Positions 1 through 8,445 of a stretch of 59,532 bases of DNA are shown here, in pieces (position 1 is the stretch's first letter; each line of letters opens with the position of its first letter). The notes beneath the pieces are model-generated. The model was not told where the DNA came from and made no database searches. It saw only the letters and a list, made by a program, of their open reading frames with translations. Source of the stretch: Serinicoccus chungangensis (lineage in GTDB: Bacteria; Actinomycetota; Actinomycetes; Actinomycetales; Dermatophilaceae); NCBI RefSeq assembly GCF_001483745.1, contig NZ_LQBL01000028.1, forward strand, positions 181,756 through 241,287, given 5' to 3'. A program made the position numbers and the translations under genes.

Positions 1-311
1 GCGGTCCGCGACGCCAGCCCCGGGCATACGCCCCGGACCCAGTCCACGTCGGAGAACCCGGCCTCCTGGTGCAACCCCCGCCCCAGACCCTCCCGCACCA
101 CCGCCACCACCAACGCCTGCGTCCGCGCCGCCACCCCGTCCAGGACCCCCAGCACCTCACCCAGCTCACGCTCCTGCAACAACGCCGGCGAGGCGAGCGC
201 CGCCGCGGACCGCTCGACCGCCTCAGCCAACTGCGCCACGACCGCGACCGCACCACCCCCGGCGCCGCCGTCACGGCCGCCGGTGGCCTCACTGCCCCAG
301 CTACCCCTCAT
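1..311 (-). CDS. DUF222 / HNH-endonuclease family protein, N-terminal part (runs off left edge)
   Basis: Minus-strand gene whose ATG is at 309-311; the first 103 codons are present and the rest lies outside the window. The product begins MRGSWGSEATGG and contains ALLQERELGEVLGVLDGVAA and EAGFSDVDWVRGVCPG, typical of the DUF222 helical domain that precedes an HNH nuclease domain in the actinobacterial 13E12-repeat family. The HNH part is not visible. It is a close paralogue of the gene at the right edge (same start, 4-codon indel near residue 14, nearly identical from about residue 45 on). No Shine-Dalgarno lies at the right distance; a -10-like TACACT ends 7 nt before the ATG, so the mRNA is probably leaderless. 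The role of these proteins is unsettled; some mycobacterial members are DNA-damage inducible. Confidence 0.85.
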   Translation of the reverse strand, partial: MRGSWGSEATGGRDGGAGGGAVAVVAQLAEAVERSAAALASPALLQERELGEVLGVLDGVAARTQALVVAVVREGLGRGLHQEAGFSDVDWVRGVCPGLASRT

Positions 312-312
312 A

Positions 313-326
313 CGAACAAGTGTACG
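313..326 (-). promoter_or_regulatory. Putative SOS (LexA) box overlapping the -10 of the left DUF222 gene
   Basis: Plus strand reads CGAACAAGTGTACG, one base off the perfect palindrome CGAAC-N4-GTTCG expected for Gram-positive LexA. On the gene strand TACACT lies inside the box and ends 7 nt before the ATG, so a bound repressor would cover the promoter. The same 14 bp occur at the same distance from the ATG of the paralogue at 59234. Confidence 0.55.
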
Positions 327-535
327 AACCACCTCCGACACACCCTCCCTCGTCGGGCGTCGTGTCGACGGATGTCGCATCCTCCGCCCCCCCGGCTCCT
401 TTTCACAGCCACCGCCTTCTCGACATTCGAGTCGTGAGTCTGTGACTCTTCCGCGATCACGCATTCCGTCCTATGCTTCTCCTCGCCTCCTGGGGAATGT
501 GAGGAGGTTTCGTCTGTATCCGTGAGCAGGGACCC

Positions 536-2071
536 GTGAACGTTCAACCACCCTTGTCCGCGACCCCTGCAGCACGGGCTCGCGTAAATCCTCTCCTCCT
601 CGTCACCCTGGGGGCGGTTCTCGCCGTCGTCATCGGGCTGGGCGGGGTCTATCTCGGCATGACGCTGCGCGGCGACAGCACCGCGGCCCCACCCGAGACC
701 GAGCCGGTCGCCGCCGCCACGCCCGACCCTGTGGTCGCCACGGCGGAACCGGCCTCCGACTCCCTCAGCACCGACGAGCTCGCTGACCGCTACGCCTCGG
801 GGGTGTTCAAGGTCGAGGTCGAGGGGTGCAACATGAGCGGCTCCGGCTCGGCCTGGGTCCTCGACGAGCACCACCTGGTCACGAACTGGCACGTCGTCAG
901 CATCGACCCGACGCCCGAGCTGGTGAGCCGGGACGGCAGGACCACGATGACCGGCACCGTCATCGGCGGCCGGACCGAGCCCGACATCGCCGTCATCGAG
1001 GTCGACGAGCCCATCCGCGGGGCTGCCCTCGACTGGGCCGACACCGACGACCTGCGGGAGGGCGAGGAGATCGTCTCCCTGGGCTACCCCGCTCCCGCCG
1101 GCGACTTCTCGGTCACCCCGTCCACCATCCTCAGCTTCCAGATGGACGGGTCCACCCGCGAGGCCATCCGGGGCGACGGTGCCCTGGACCACGGCAACTC
1201 CGGCGGTCCGGCGCTGACCGCCGACGGCGAGGTCGCGGGGGTCGCCACCGTCATGGTGCGCGAGGCCAACCAGCTGCAGATGGTGCCGCTACTCTTCACC
1301 ACGGACGCGCTGCGGTCCACGGTGCAGGACTTCATCGACGACCCGCAGACCGTGGAGGAGTCCTGCGACGAGGAGGTCGCCGAGCTCCCGGACGAGTGGG
1401 GTGACGACTTCGAGGACTGGTCCGCGAGCGGCCCGGACGCCTACGGGGACGACGCCACGCTGGACGCCCTGTGGGACTCGTGCGCCGCCGGGGACCTGGA
1501 GGCGTGCGACTCGCTGTGGTGGGACTCGCCGATCGGCTCGGGGTATGAGGCGTTCGCCGCCACGTGCGGGGGCACCAGCGAGGCCTCGCACGGGAGCTGC
1601 GTCTCGGACGCCGAGTGGGCTGCCCAGGAGGCTGCGTGGGAGGCGGAGCGGGTCCAGGACGAGGCCGACCGGGCCGCCGACGAGGCGGCAGAACAGGCCG
1701 CCGAGGAGCAGGCCCAGGCGGAGGAGGAGGCCGCCGTCGCGGCCCTGCTCTCCGTCTGCGAGGCGGGCGACATGCAGGCCTGCGACGACCTCTACTGGCA
1801 GTCCGCGTCGGGCAGCGAGGCCGAGGCCACGGCCGCGGACTGCGGCGGACACTTCGCGGACTACTGGGGCTCCTGCGTCGACCGCGAGGCCGAGGCCGGT
1901 GAGATCGCGACGCTGGTCGGGTCGTGCGGGGCGGGCGACATGCAGGCCTGCGACGACCTCTACTGGCAGTCACCGTCGGGCAGCGAGGCGGAGGCGATCG
2001 CGGAGGACTGCGGCGGCCGCTACCCCGGCGAGGGTGGCTCCTGTGTCTGGTCCGAGGAGGAAGAGGAGTAG
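536..2071 (+). CDS. Membrane-anchored trypsin-like serine protease with Cys-rich C-terminal repeats
   Basis: 511 aa, GTG start preceded by AGCAGGGA. Residues about 18-42 form one membrane segment, so the protein is probably an N-terminally anchored, outward-facing protease. After an acidic/Pro/Ala linker comes a chymotrypsin-fold (S1/HtrA-like) domain, about 80-275, with the triad visible as H119 (TNWHVV), D150 (PDIAVIEV) and S222 (GNSGGPAL). No PDZ domain is seen. The tail holds three repeats (about 309-358, 401-450, 457-505), each with C-(AGD)-x-x-x-C-D-x-L-x-W and CGG...GSCV, separated by a charged Ala/Glu helix at about 362-400. Repeats 2 and 3 are nearly identical in DNA. The substrate is unknown. 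It stands alone, convergent with the next gene 13 nt downstream. Confidence 0.85.
   Translation: MNVQPPLSATPAARARVNPLLLVTLGAVLAVVIGLGGVYLGMTLRGDSTAAPPETEPVAAATPDPVVATAEPASDSLSTDELADRYASGVFKVEVEGCNMSGSGSAWVLDEHHLVTNWHVVSIDPTPELVSRDGRTTMTGTVIGGRTEPDIAVIEVDEPIRGAALDWADTDDLREGEEIVSLGYPAPAGDFSVTPSTILSFQMDGSTREAIRGDGALDHGNSGGPALTADGEVAGVATVMVREANQLQMVPLLFTTDALRSTVQDFIDDPQTVEESCDEEVAELPDEWGDDFEDWSASGPDAYGDDATLDALWDSCAAGDLEACDSLWWDSPIGSGYEAFAATCGGTSEASHGSCVSDAEWAAQEAAWEAERVQDEADRAADEAAEQAAEEQAQAEEEAAVAALLSVCEAGDMQACDDLYWQSASGSEAEATAADCGGHFADYWGSCVDREAEAGEIATLVGSCGAGDMQACDDLYWQSPSGSEAEAIAEDCGGRYPGEGGSCVWSEEEEE
1460..2053 (+). repeat. Three in-gene repeats coding Cys-rich ~50-residue units
   Basis: Units at about 1460-1609, 1736-1885 and 1904-2053. 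Units 2 and 3 are 168 nt apart and share about 40 consecutive identical bases around the codons for GDMQACDDLYWQS; unit 1 is more diverged. Each unit codes four conserved Cys. Recent duplication of units 2 and 3 is inferred from the base identity. Confidence 0.85.
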
Positions 2072-2084
2072 ATCACCGAGCGTG

Positions 2085-3155
2085 TCAGACCTCGGTGCCG
2101 AGCAGCTCCGAGAGGTGGCCGTCGAGCTCGGCGAGGTAGGACTCCTCGAACCCGAAGAGCCCGAAGTGCCCGGCCACCGAGTGCAGGACGCGCAGCTCGC
2201 TGCCGGGGACCAGCTCCTGCTCCCGGGCGCAGTCGCGCGGCGGGAAGAACATGTCCTCGTCGATGGGCAGCACGAAGGTCGTGGCGGTGATCCGCCCGAG
2301 CGCCGCCGCCAGGTCCCCGCCGGTATGCCGCGCGACGTCCCCGCGCTGCCACTTCCACGCCATACTCAACAAGGCGTTCGGGTCCATCGCGGCGAACGTC
2401 GGCCGCAGGAACCGGTCGCGGAACTCCTCGAAGGTGTCCCAGGTGACGTCCGGCAGCTCGATCCCGCGCCAGAACTCCGAGCGCCAGAACTCGGTGGACA
2501 GACCGACCACCGCCCAGATGTCGGCGTGCCGGCGCAACCCCTCGCCCACGTCGGCCGGGGAGGCGTAGTCGCCGCCGTTCCACCCCGGGTCCGAGGTGAT
2601 GGCGTCCATGAGCGTCTGGGTGAAGAGGAAGTCGTGCGGGGTGTTCTGCGCGGTGCCCGCGATCATCGCGGCGCGCTGCACCTTGTCCGGGAAGCGGACC
2701 GCCCACTCCCACGTCTGCTGGGCCCCCATCGAGCCGCCGACGACGAGCGCGAGCCGCTCGATGCCGAACGTCTCGCGCAGCAGCTGCTCCTGCGCGCGGA
2801 CGTCGTCACCGATGCGCACGTGCGGGAAGCCCGCCATCGCGATCTCGCCCTCGGCGGTGTGCGGGGAGGTCGACAGCCCGTTGCCGATCTGGTTGACGAC
2901 GACGATGAAGTAGCGCGACGGGTCCAACGCCCGCCCCTCCCCGATGTAGGTCAGGTCCCAGGTCTGGTGAGTGCCGGAGAACCAGGTGGGGATGAGGATC
3001 GCGTTGTCCTTCGCCTCGTTCAGCTCCCCGTAGGTGGCAACCGCGAGCTGGAGGTCCGGTATGACGCCACCCTCCTCGAGCTCGAACCTCCCGAGGCTGT
3101 GGAGCTCGTAGGCGCCCTGCACCTCGGGTGTGTAGAAGGGGTTGTCGATCGGCAT
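2085..3155 (-). CDS. Alpha/beta hydrolase of the MetX (homoserine acetyltransferase-like) family
   Basis: 356 aa from ATG 3155, chosen because GAGGAG sits 7 nt upstream; an in-frame GTG at 3182 lacks a site. Alpha/beta-hydrolase fold with nucleophile S142 in GGSMGAQQTWEW, an oxyanion/substrate segment NGLSTSPHT, an acid probably in LPIDEDMFFPP, and a late His in VAGHFGLFGF. The GGSMGxxQ elbow and the overall length match the homoserine O-acetyltransferase superfamily, but the C-terminal HDAFL-type signature of true MetX is replaced by GHFGLFG, and no methionine genes are near. It is more likely one of the MetX-like hydrolases or transferases of unknown substrate. Single gene, convergent with the protease. 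Confidence 0.75.
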   Translation of the reverse strand: MPIDNPFYTPEVQGAYELHSLGRFELEEGGVIPDLQLAVATYGELNEAKDNAILIPTWFSGTHQTWDLTYIGEGRALDPSRYFIVVVNQIGNGLSTSPHTAEGEIAMAGFPHVRIGDDVRAQEQLLRETFGIERLALVVGGSMGAQQTWEWAVRFPDKVQRAAMIAGTAQNTPHDFLFTQTLMDAITSDPGWNGGDYASPADVGEGLRRHADIWAVVGLSTEFWRSEFWRGIELPDVTWDTFEEFRDRFLRPTFAAMDPNALLSMAWKWQRGDVARHTGGDLAAALGRITATTFVLPIDEDMFFPPRDCAREQELVPGSELRVLHSVAGHFGLFGFEESYLAELDGHLSELLGTEV

Positions 3156-3236
3156 GGCGGACTCCTCGTCGAGCGCGGTCACGGTGGTCGTGAGCCTAGC
3201 CGCAAGGGCCCGCCGCCGGGAAGAGGTACCACGTCG

Positions 3237-4400
3237 TCAGGCGCGGGCCTCCAGCACCATGTTGAAGTCGTTCTCCGCGGCCCGGCGCACCGTGCCGAAG
3301 CCGGCCTCGGTGAGCACCTGGGTCAGCTTCCTCTCGCCCGCCTGCGACCCGAGCGCGAGACCGACCGGCTGGGACAGCGAGTTGGCGGTGCACAGGAACG
3401 TGGAGGCGGCGAAGCTGACCGGTGCCATCGGCACCGTCGCCAGGGTCGTCGACAGGTCGTCCGCGGCGAGCGGCTCGACGAGCAGCAGCCGACCGTCGGC
3501 AGCGAGTGCCCGACGGGCGTGCGCCGCTGCCCCGACCGGATCGCCCAGGTCGTGCAAGGTGTCGAAGTAGGTGATGAGGTCCACCTCCCGGTCCGGGTAG
3601 CTCTGCGCGTCGTCGACCTCGAAGCGCACCCGGTCGCTCACCCCGTGCTCCTGCGCACGGCGTCGGGCGACCTCGACGGAGGGCTCGTGCGCGTCGTAGC
3701 CGACGAAGCGCGAGGCGGGGAACGCCTGGGCCAACAGCACCAGCGGCGCCCCGCGACCGCAACCGACATCGACGACCGTGGCCCCGGCCTCCAGCCGCTG
3801 CGACAGGCCCTCGACGGCGGGCACCCACTCGGAGAGCAGACTGTTGCGGTAGCCGACGCGGAAGAATCGCTCGATCGCCTCGAAGATCGCCGGGTCCTGC
3901 TCCGACCACGGGATGCCGTGCCCGGTGCGGAACGCCTCGCTGAGCCGCTCGGTCCGTCGGTGCAGACCGCTGATGAGCGGGGCTGCCCCGATCATCGCGG
4001 CCGGCGAGTCGTCCGAGGCCAGGACGGCGGCGTGCTCCGCCGGGAGGGTGAAGGTGCCGGCGTCCGGGTCGTGGAGCAGGATGCCGACGGAGGCCTGCTG
4101 CGCGAGCCACTCGCGGACGTACCGTTCTGCGGTGCCGGTCGACGCTGCCAGCTCGGCCGGGGTCACCGGGCCGGAGCCGGCGAGCGCGGCATACAGTCCG
4201 ACGCGGTCGCCGACGGCCATCATCGCGGCGGTCGCGCCCCCGGCGAGCATCATCGCGATCTGCTGCGCGAAGGCGCCGACCTGCTCGAGATCGAGCTCGG
4301 ACGAGGCCGCCTCAGTGGCGCCCGGGGTGTCGGCCGGGGTGCCGGCCGGACCGCCGTGGTCGGCCTGGTCGGCGTGGTGGGGTGCTGTGTGCGTGGTCAT
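3237..4400 (-). CDS. Class I SAM-dependent methyltransferase with N-terminal winged helix
   Basis: 387 aa from ATG 4400 (GAGAGAGG upstream); a further upstream start at 4454 would overlap the divergent promoter. Residues about 45-140 look like the dimerisation winged-helix seen in O-methyltransferase-like and rRNA-methyltransferase-like proteins (LAASTGTAERYVREWLAQQ). The Rossmann fold begins with the SAM motif VVDVGCGRGAP, followed by GYDAHEPSVEVARRRA and TYFDTLHDLGDP. The last segment ends in FNMVLEARA. The acceptor is unknown. It is divergent from the AfsR-type regulator with only 90 bp between starts, so the regulator may act on it. The His/Pro-rich first 40 residues look disordered. Confidence 0.8.
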   Translation of the reverse strand: MTTHTAPHHADQADHGGPAGTPADTPGATEAASSELDLEQVGAFAQQIAMMLAGGATAAMMAVGDRVGLYAALAGSGPVTPAELAASTGTAERYVREWLAQQASVGILLHDPDAGTFTLPAEHAAVLASDDSPAAMIGAAPLISGLHRRTERLSEAFRTGHGIPWSEQDPAIFEAIERFFRVGYRNSLLSEWVPAVEGLSQRLEAGATVVDVGCGRGAPLVLLAQAFPASRFVGYDAHEPSVEVARRRAQEHGVSDRVRFEVDDAQSYPDREVDLITYFDTLHDLGDPVGAAAHARRALAADGRLLLVEPLAADDLSTTLATVPMAPVSFAASTFLCTANSLSQPVGLALGSQAGERKLTQVLTEAGFGTVRRAAENDFNMVLEARA

Positions 4401-4458
4401 GTCGCCTCTCTCTCGTCGTGCTGACCGTCCCACCGTGGACCGCCGCGCTTGCACGGCG

Positions 4459-4476
4459 CTGTCACCCCACTGTCAG
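4459..4476 (+). promoter_or_regulatory. Possible SARP direct-repeat operator
   Basis: CTGTCAC at 4459-4465 and CTGTCAG at 4470-4476, exactly 11 bp apart start to start. Heptamer direct repeats with 11-bp spacing are the known binding pattern of OmpR-type SARP/AfsR winged helices. The site is 14 nt before the GTG of the BTAD regulator and 59 bp from the divergent methyltransferase start, so autoregulation or shared control is possible. Two half-sites only. Confidence 0.35.
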
Positions 4477-4490
4477 GCAGACTGGTCGAC

Positions 4491-7400
4491 GTGCCCCAGC
4501 TGCGGTTCGGCGTGCTCGGCACGCTGGAGGTGCTCGTCGACGGCCGACCGGTCCACGTCCCCGCCGGACGTCGTCGGGCGGTGCTGACCTGCCTGCTCGT
4601 GCACGCGGACACCCCGGTCTCCACGGACGCCCTGGTCGAGGCGGCGTGGGGCGACGAGCCACCGGCCGACCCACGCGGCGCGCTGCAGACCGTGGTCTCC
4701 CGCCTGCGGGTGCTCCTCGGACCGGACGCGGTGCAGACCGTGGAGCACGGCTACCGCCTACCGGCTCCCCCGGCGCAGGTGGACGCCCTCGAGCTGGAGG
4801 ACCTTCTCGCCCGGGCTCGGGCCGCCGAGCCTGCCAGCGCGTCGGTTCTCCTGGAGCAGGCCCGGGCGCTGTGGCGAGGGCCGCCCTTCGGTGCGCTCAC
4901 CGACCGGGAGCCGGTGGTGGCCGCAGCCGCACGACTGGAGGGTATGCGGCACGACGCCACCGAGCTGCAGGCCGCGGCCCTGCTCGACCTGGGTGAGGAG
5001 GCCGCCGCGGTGCCGCTCCTGGGCGAGCTGCTGGCCGAGGAGCCCTACCGCGAGCGCGCCGTCGGCGTGCTGGCGCGGGCCCTCTACCGTCTGGGACGGC
5101 AGACCGAGGCGCTCGACCTGCTCGACCGGCACCGCCGCCGCATGGCCGACGAGCTGGCGCTCGACCCGTCCCCGGAGCTGGTCGACCTGCAGGCACGGGT
5201 GCTGGGGCACGAGCTGGAGGCCCCCGTCGCATCCCCGGCCGGGCGACCCCGCCGACGGGACGACCCCGACCTCTCGGACACCGCCGAGCCGGTCGACGGC
5301 CCAGCGGTGGCAGGACGAGCACCGGGGCCCGCACCAGGGCCAGCGCCCAGGCCCTCGCCGCCGGACTGGCTCCGGGGAGCGGCCCCCCTGGTGGGGCGGG
5401 AGGACGACCTCGCCCGCGTCCTGGAGGCGGTGCGGGCTGGTCCGCTCACGACGGTGACGGGCCCGGGCGGTGTCGGCAAGACCAGACTCGCCGGGGAGGC
5501 TGTTCGCCTCATCGCGCGCCAGTCGGCGCTGCCGGTCGTGGTGACCGAGCTCGCCGGCGCCGGGCCCGGCGAGGTCGCGACCACCCTCGCCGGCGCGCTG
5601 CGGCTGGGGCGCCGGATCGCGGACCCGGCCGAGGCGGTCGTCGACCTGCTGACGATCGCTCCGCACGTGCTGGTCGTCGACGACGCGGAGCACCTCCTCG
5701 GGGAGGTCGCCGAGCTGCTCGCCCAGGTGGCGCGGCGGTGCAGCGGCACGCACGTGCTCGTCACCAGCCGCCAACGCCTCGGTCTGGGCTCTGAGGTGGT
5801 GCTGCCGCTCGAACCGCTGGCGGTGCCCGGCCCGGACGACGGCGACGGGCTGGGCACCTCGGCGGCGGTCCGCCTCTTCACCGACCGGGTGCGGCGGCTG
5901 AGCCCCGGGTTCGGCGTCACCGCGGACAACGCGGTGGCGGTGGGCGAGCTCTGCCGCCGTCTCGACGGGCTGCCGTTGGCGCTGGAGCTGGCAGCCGCGC
6001 GCACGGTGACGCTGGGGCTGGAGGAGGTCCTGGCCCTCCTGCCGACACCCGACCGCGCCGATGACGGGCACCTCACTCCGGGGGACAGCCTGGCACCCGG
6101 CCGGGCCGGCACTGGGCGCGTGACTCCGCAGGACGGCCCGCCACCCCCGGCTCCCGACGGGCTCGGGCTCGACCGGACGGTCGACTGGTCCTGCCGGCTC
6201 CTCGACGCCGAGCAGCAGGTCCTGCTGGCGCGGCTGTCCGTCTTCGCCGGTGACTTCGACGTCGAGGCGGTCCGGGCGCTCTACGCCGGTCTCGAGGTCG
6301 CCCCGGACCCGGGCGCGGCCCTGGCCGGACTCGTGGAGGCCTCGCTCGTCTCAGCGCGGGTGGAGGGTCCGCGCGCGCGGCACCGCTTGCTGGGCGTGGT
6401 GCGGGAGTATGCCGCTCGTCGGCTGCGCGGACGCGGGACCGAGGAGGTCGCGGTGCAGCGGGCGCATGCGACCTGGGCAGCCACCGAGTGCGAGCAGGTG
6501 GCCGAGGTGTGGGCCACTCAGGACGGGGCGCTCCTCGCCGGCCGGCTCGAGGAGCTGGTGCCGGACGTGGTGGCGGCGCTGCGCCGCACGGTGGCCAGCA
6601 CAAGGACCGCCCGCTCCGCCCCGGTCCTGCTCGTCGCGCTGCGGACCGCCGGCGCGGTGGGACGGTGCCTGCACTGGGTGCCCCCGCCGGACCTCGGCGA
6701 CCTCCACCTGGCGGTCGCCGAGCTGGCGGTCTCCCGGCTGGGGCCCCGCGACCTCGCGGTCGGTGACGCACCGGTCGTCGCGAACGGTGTGGGGGCGGGC
6801 GCGATGGTCGCGGTCGAGCGGGGCGAGCTCGACCGGGCGCGCCGACTGGCGCTGGCCGGGCACCAGCTCGTCGGCGGGACCGACGAAGCCATGGTCTGTC
6901 TGGTGCTGGGCGTGGAGGCGATGTACCGCGGGGACGCCGCCACCTGCACCGAGTGGTTCACCCGCCTCGGCCGCCTCCCCGGACTCGCCGGTGAGAGCCA
7001 CACCTCCCGGGCGCTGATGGCGCTGTATGCCGGTGACCTGGCGGCAGCGCAAGACCACCTCGCCGTGGCGCGCGCAGCCGCGGGCTCCGGCGCGGACGCC
7101 TCGCGGGCGTTCGCGCTGTATGCCGAGGGGGAGGTCATGGGAGTCACCGACACCCAGGCGGCGACCGACCGCTTCCGGGAGGCGGCGGCCTTGGCCGCCC
7201 AGATCAGCGCGGCCCAGGTGAGCAAGGTGGCGCGGCTGGCGCTCTTCGCCCGGCTGGTGCGCGACGGTCACCGCGGGGAGGCACGCACGCTGGGCGGGGC
7301 GTTGCTCCGTGACCTGCAGCGCACCGGGTCCTGGGCCCAGATCTGGACCATGCTCCGGGTGCTGGCCGAGCTGCTCCTCGAGGAGGGCGAGGCCTCGGGC

Positions 7401-7598
7401 GCCGCCTTCCTGCTCGGTGCGGCCGAGCAGGATCCCTCTGCTCCTCCCCTGATGGGTGAGGACATCGCTCGGCATGCCGCGATCCGGCAGCGTCTGGTCG
7501 ACGAGGTGGGAGCGGGCGTGCTGGAGCAGATCGCCGCGATGGCGTCCGCGACACCGCGGCCCCACGTCCTGCGCCGCGCCCTCACGCTGCTGACCTGA
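4491..7598 (+). CDS. AfsR/SARP-type transcriptional regulator (BTAD + NB-ARC ATPase + TPR-like tail)
   Basis: 1035 aa from GTG 4491, chosen because family members start just before the RFGVLGTLEV strand. Order: OmpR-type DNA-binding winged helix (about 1-90, GRRRAVLTCLLVHAD ... HGYRL); BTAD helical repeat domain (about 95-240, DALELEDLLARARA ... DELALDPSPELVDLQ); Pro-rich linker; STAND/NB-ARC ATPase with Walker A GPGGVGKTRLA (K330), Walker B LVVDDAEHLL, sensor VTSRQRLGL and LPLALELAAAR; then TPR-like helices to the C-terminus. Length and order match AfsR-type STAND activators, which use ATP-driven switching to activate nearby genes. No biosynthetic cluster is seen here; the divergent methyltransferase is the closest candidate target. 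Confidence 0.88.
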   Translation: MPQLRFGVLGTLEVLVDGRPVHVPAGRRRAVLTCLLVHADTPVSTDALVEAAWGDEPPADPRGALQTVVSRLRVLLGPDAVQTVEHGYRLPAPPAQVDALELEDLLARARAAEPASASVLLEQARALWRGPPFGALTDREPVVAAAARLEGMRHDATELQAAALLDLGEEAAAVPLLGELLAEEPYRERAVGVLARALYRLGRQTEALDLLDRHRRRMADELALDPSPELVDLQARVLGHELEAPVASPAGRPRRRDDPDLSDTAEPVDGPAVAGRAPGPAPGPAPRPSPPDWLRGAAPLVGREDDLARVLEAVRAGPLTTVTGPGGVGKTRLAGEAVRLIARQSALPVVVTELAGAGPGEVATTLAGALRLGRRIADPAEAVVDLLTIAPHVLVVDDAEHLLGEVAELLAQVARRCSGTHVLVTSRQRLGLGSEVVLPLEPLAVPGPDDGDGLGTSAAVRLFTDRVRRLSPGFGVTADNAVAVGELCRRLDGLPLALELAAARTVTLGLEEVLALLPTPDRADDGHLTPGDSLAPGRAGTGRVTPQDGPPPPAPDGLGLDRTVDWSCRLLDAEQQVLLARLSVFAGDFDVEAVRALYAGLEVAPDPGAALAGLVEASLVSARVEGPRARHRLLGVVREYAARRLRGRGTEEVAVQRAHATWAATECEQVAEVWATQDGALLAGRLEELVPDVVAALRRTVASTRTARSAPVLLVALRTAGAVGRCLHWVPPPDLGDLHLAVAELAVSRLGPRDLAVGDAPVVANGVGAGAMVAVERGELDRARRLALAGHQLVGGTDEAMVCLVLGVEAMYRGDAATCTEWFTRLGRLPGLAGESHTSRALMALYAGDLAAAQDHLAVARAAAGSGADASRAFALYAEGEVMGVTDTQAATDRFREAAALAAQISAAQVSKVARLALFARLVRDGHRGEARTLGGALLRDLQRTGSWAQIWTMLRVLAELLLEEGEASGAAFLLGAAEQDPSAPPLMGEDIARHAAIRQRLVDEVGAGVLEQIAAMASATPRPHVLRRALTLLT

Positions 7599-7655
7599 GA
7601 GCGGCCGGAGCTGCCTCCCGCTGATCACCCCGGCCCCCGGCCGAGGAGCCATCGA

Positions 7656-7749
7656 CTCACCCCGAGGGAACGCGACGCGGGGGCCTCAGCTCACCCCGAG
7701 GGAACGCGACGAGTGGGGCCTCGCCTCACACCGAGGCGAGCGCGACGAG
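7656..7749. repeat. Three tandem copies of a ~34-bp unit spanning the response-regulator stop codon
   Basis: CTCACCCCGAGGGAACGCGA begins at 7656 and at 7690; a diverged third copy starts at 7725 (CTCACACCGAGGCGAGCGCG) and encodes the last residues and stop of the response regulator. The period is 34-35 bp. The first two copies lie in the convergent space after the AfsR-type gene. They look like an out-of-gene duplication of the 3' end of the coding sequence. Confidence 0.75.
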
Positions 7750-8445
7750 GACGGCGACCTGGATGCGGTTGCCCACCCCCAGCTTGGTCTGGATCGAGGA
7801 CAGCTGGGTCTTCACCGTGCTCTCGCTGACGTAGAGGCGCTGGGCCAGCTCGACGTTCGACAGGCCCTGCGAGACGAGGGTCGCCACGTCCCGCTCGCGG
7901 TCCGTCAGCCGGGCCAGCGCCTGGCGGGCCTCCACGCACTCCGGGGCCGAGGAGACGGTGTGCAGGTGCTGCATGAACTGCCGCGCCGTGCGCTTGGACA
8001 CCGCTCCCTCCTCCGCGGCGACGGCGAGCACATGGGCGACCAGGTCGTCCGGCGACTCCGTCTTGAGCAGGAAGCCGCTGGCCCCGGCAGCCGCCGCCCG
8101 GAACGGCTCGTCGTCGCTGTCGAAGGTCGTCAGCACGATGACCTCCGGCGGTCGCGCCAGCGCCCGGACCCGCGCCGTCGCGGTCAACCCGTCGAGACGC
8201 TGCATCCGCACGTCCATGAGCACCACGTCGGGCCGGTGGCGCTCGACCGCCGGGACCGCCTCGTCGCCGTCCGCGACCGAGCTGACCACCTCGATCCGCC
8301 CCTGGCTGCCGCGCTGCAGGATCATCCGCAGCCCTGAGCAGACCATCGGGTCGTCGTCCACGAGAAGCACCCGCACCGGCCGATCCACCACCGGCCGCTG
8401 CCCCGCCGGCCCCTCTCGCTCTTCCCACCCCTCCGGCGTGCTCAT
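7726..8445 (-). CDS. NarL/LuxR-family response regulator
   Basis: 239 aa. N-terminal receiver domain with acidic pocket D30-D32 (LLVDDDPMV), phosphoacceptor D78 (VVLMDVRM), Thr in VIVLTTFDSDDE and Lys in GFLLKTE. C-terminal LuxR-type HTH about 172-235 with LTDRERDVATLVSQGLSN and STVKTQLSSIQTKLG. The first 20 residues are an extra charged extension. Its ATG overlaps the kinase stop as ATGA, so the two are translationally coupled and form one two-component system. The stimulus is unknown; the divergent DUF4352 protein may be a target. Confidence 0.93.
   Translation of the reverse strand: MSTPEGWEEREGPAGQRPVVDRPVRVLLVDDDPMVCSGLRMILQRGSQGRIEVVSSVADGDEAVPAVERHRPDVVLMDVRMQRLDGLTATARVRALARPPEVIVLTTFDSDDEPFRAAAAGASGFLLKTESPDDLVAHVLAVAAEEGAVSKRTARQFMQHLHTVSSAPECVEARQALARLTDRERDVATLVSQGLSNVELAQRLYVSESTVKTQLSSIQTKLGVGNRIQVAVLVALASV

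Noticed and set aside
308-1192. Minus-strand frame antisense to the protease
   Set aside because: It is a shadow of the protease, whose catalytic triad is intact; its end lies out of frame with the DUF222 start.
1401-4424. A 1007-codon plus-strand frame across the hydrolase and methyltransferase
   Set aside because: Antisense to two genes with clear motifs; Arg/Pro-rich, no ribosome site.
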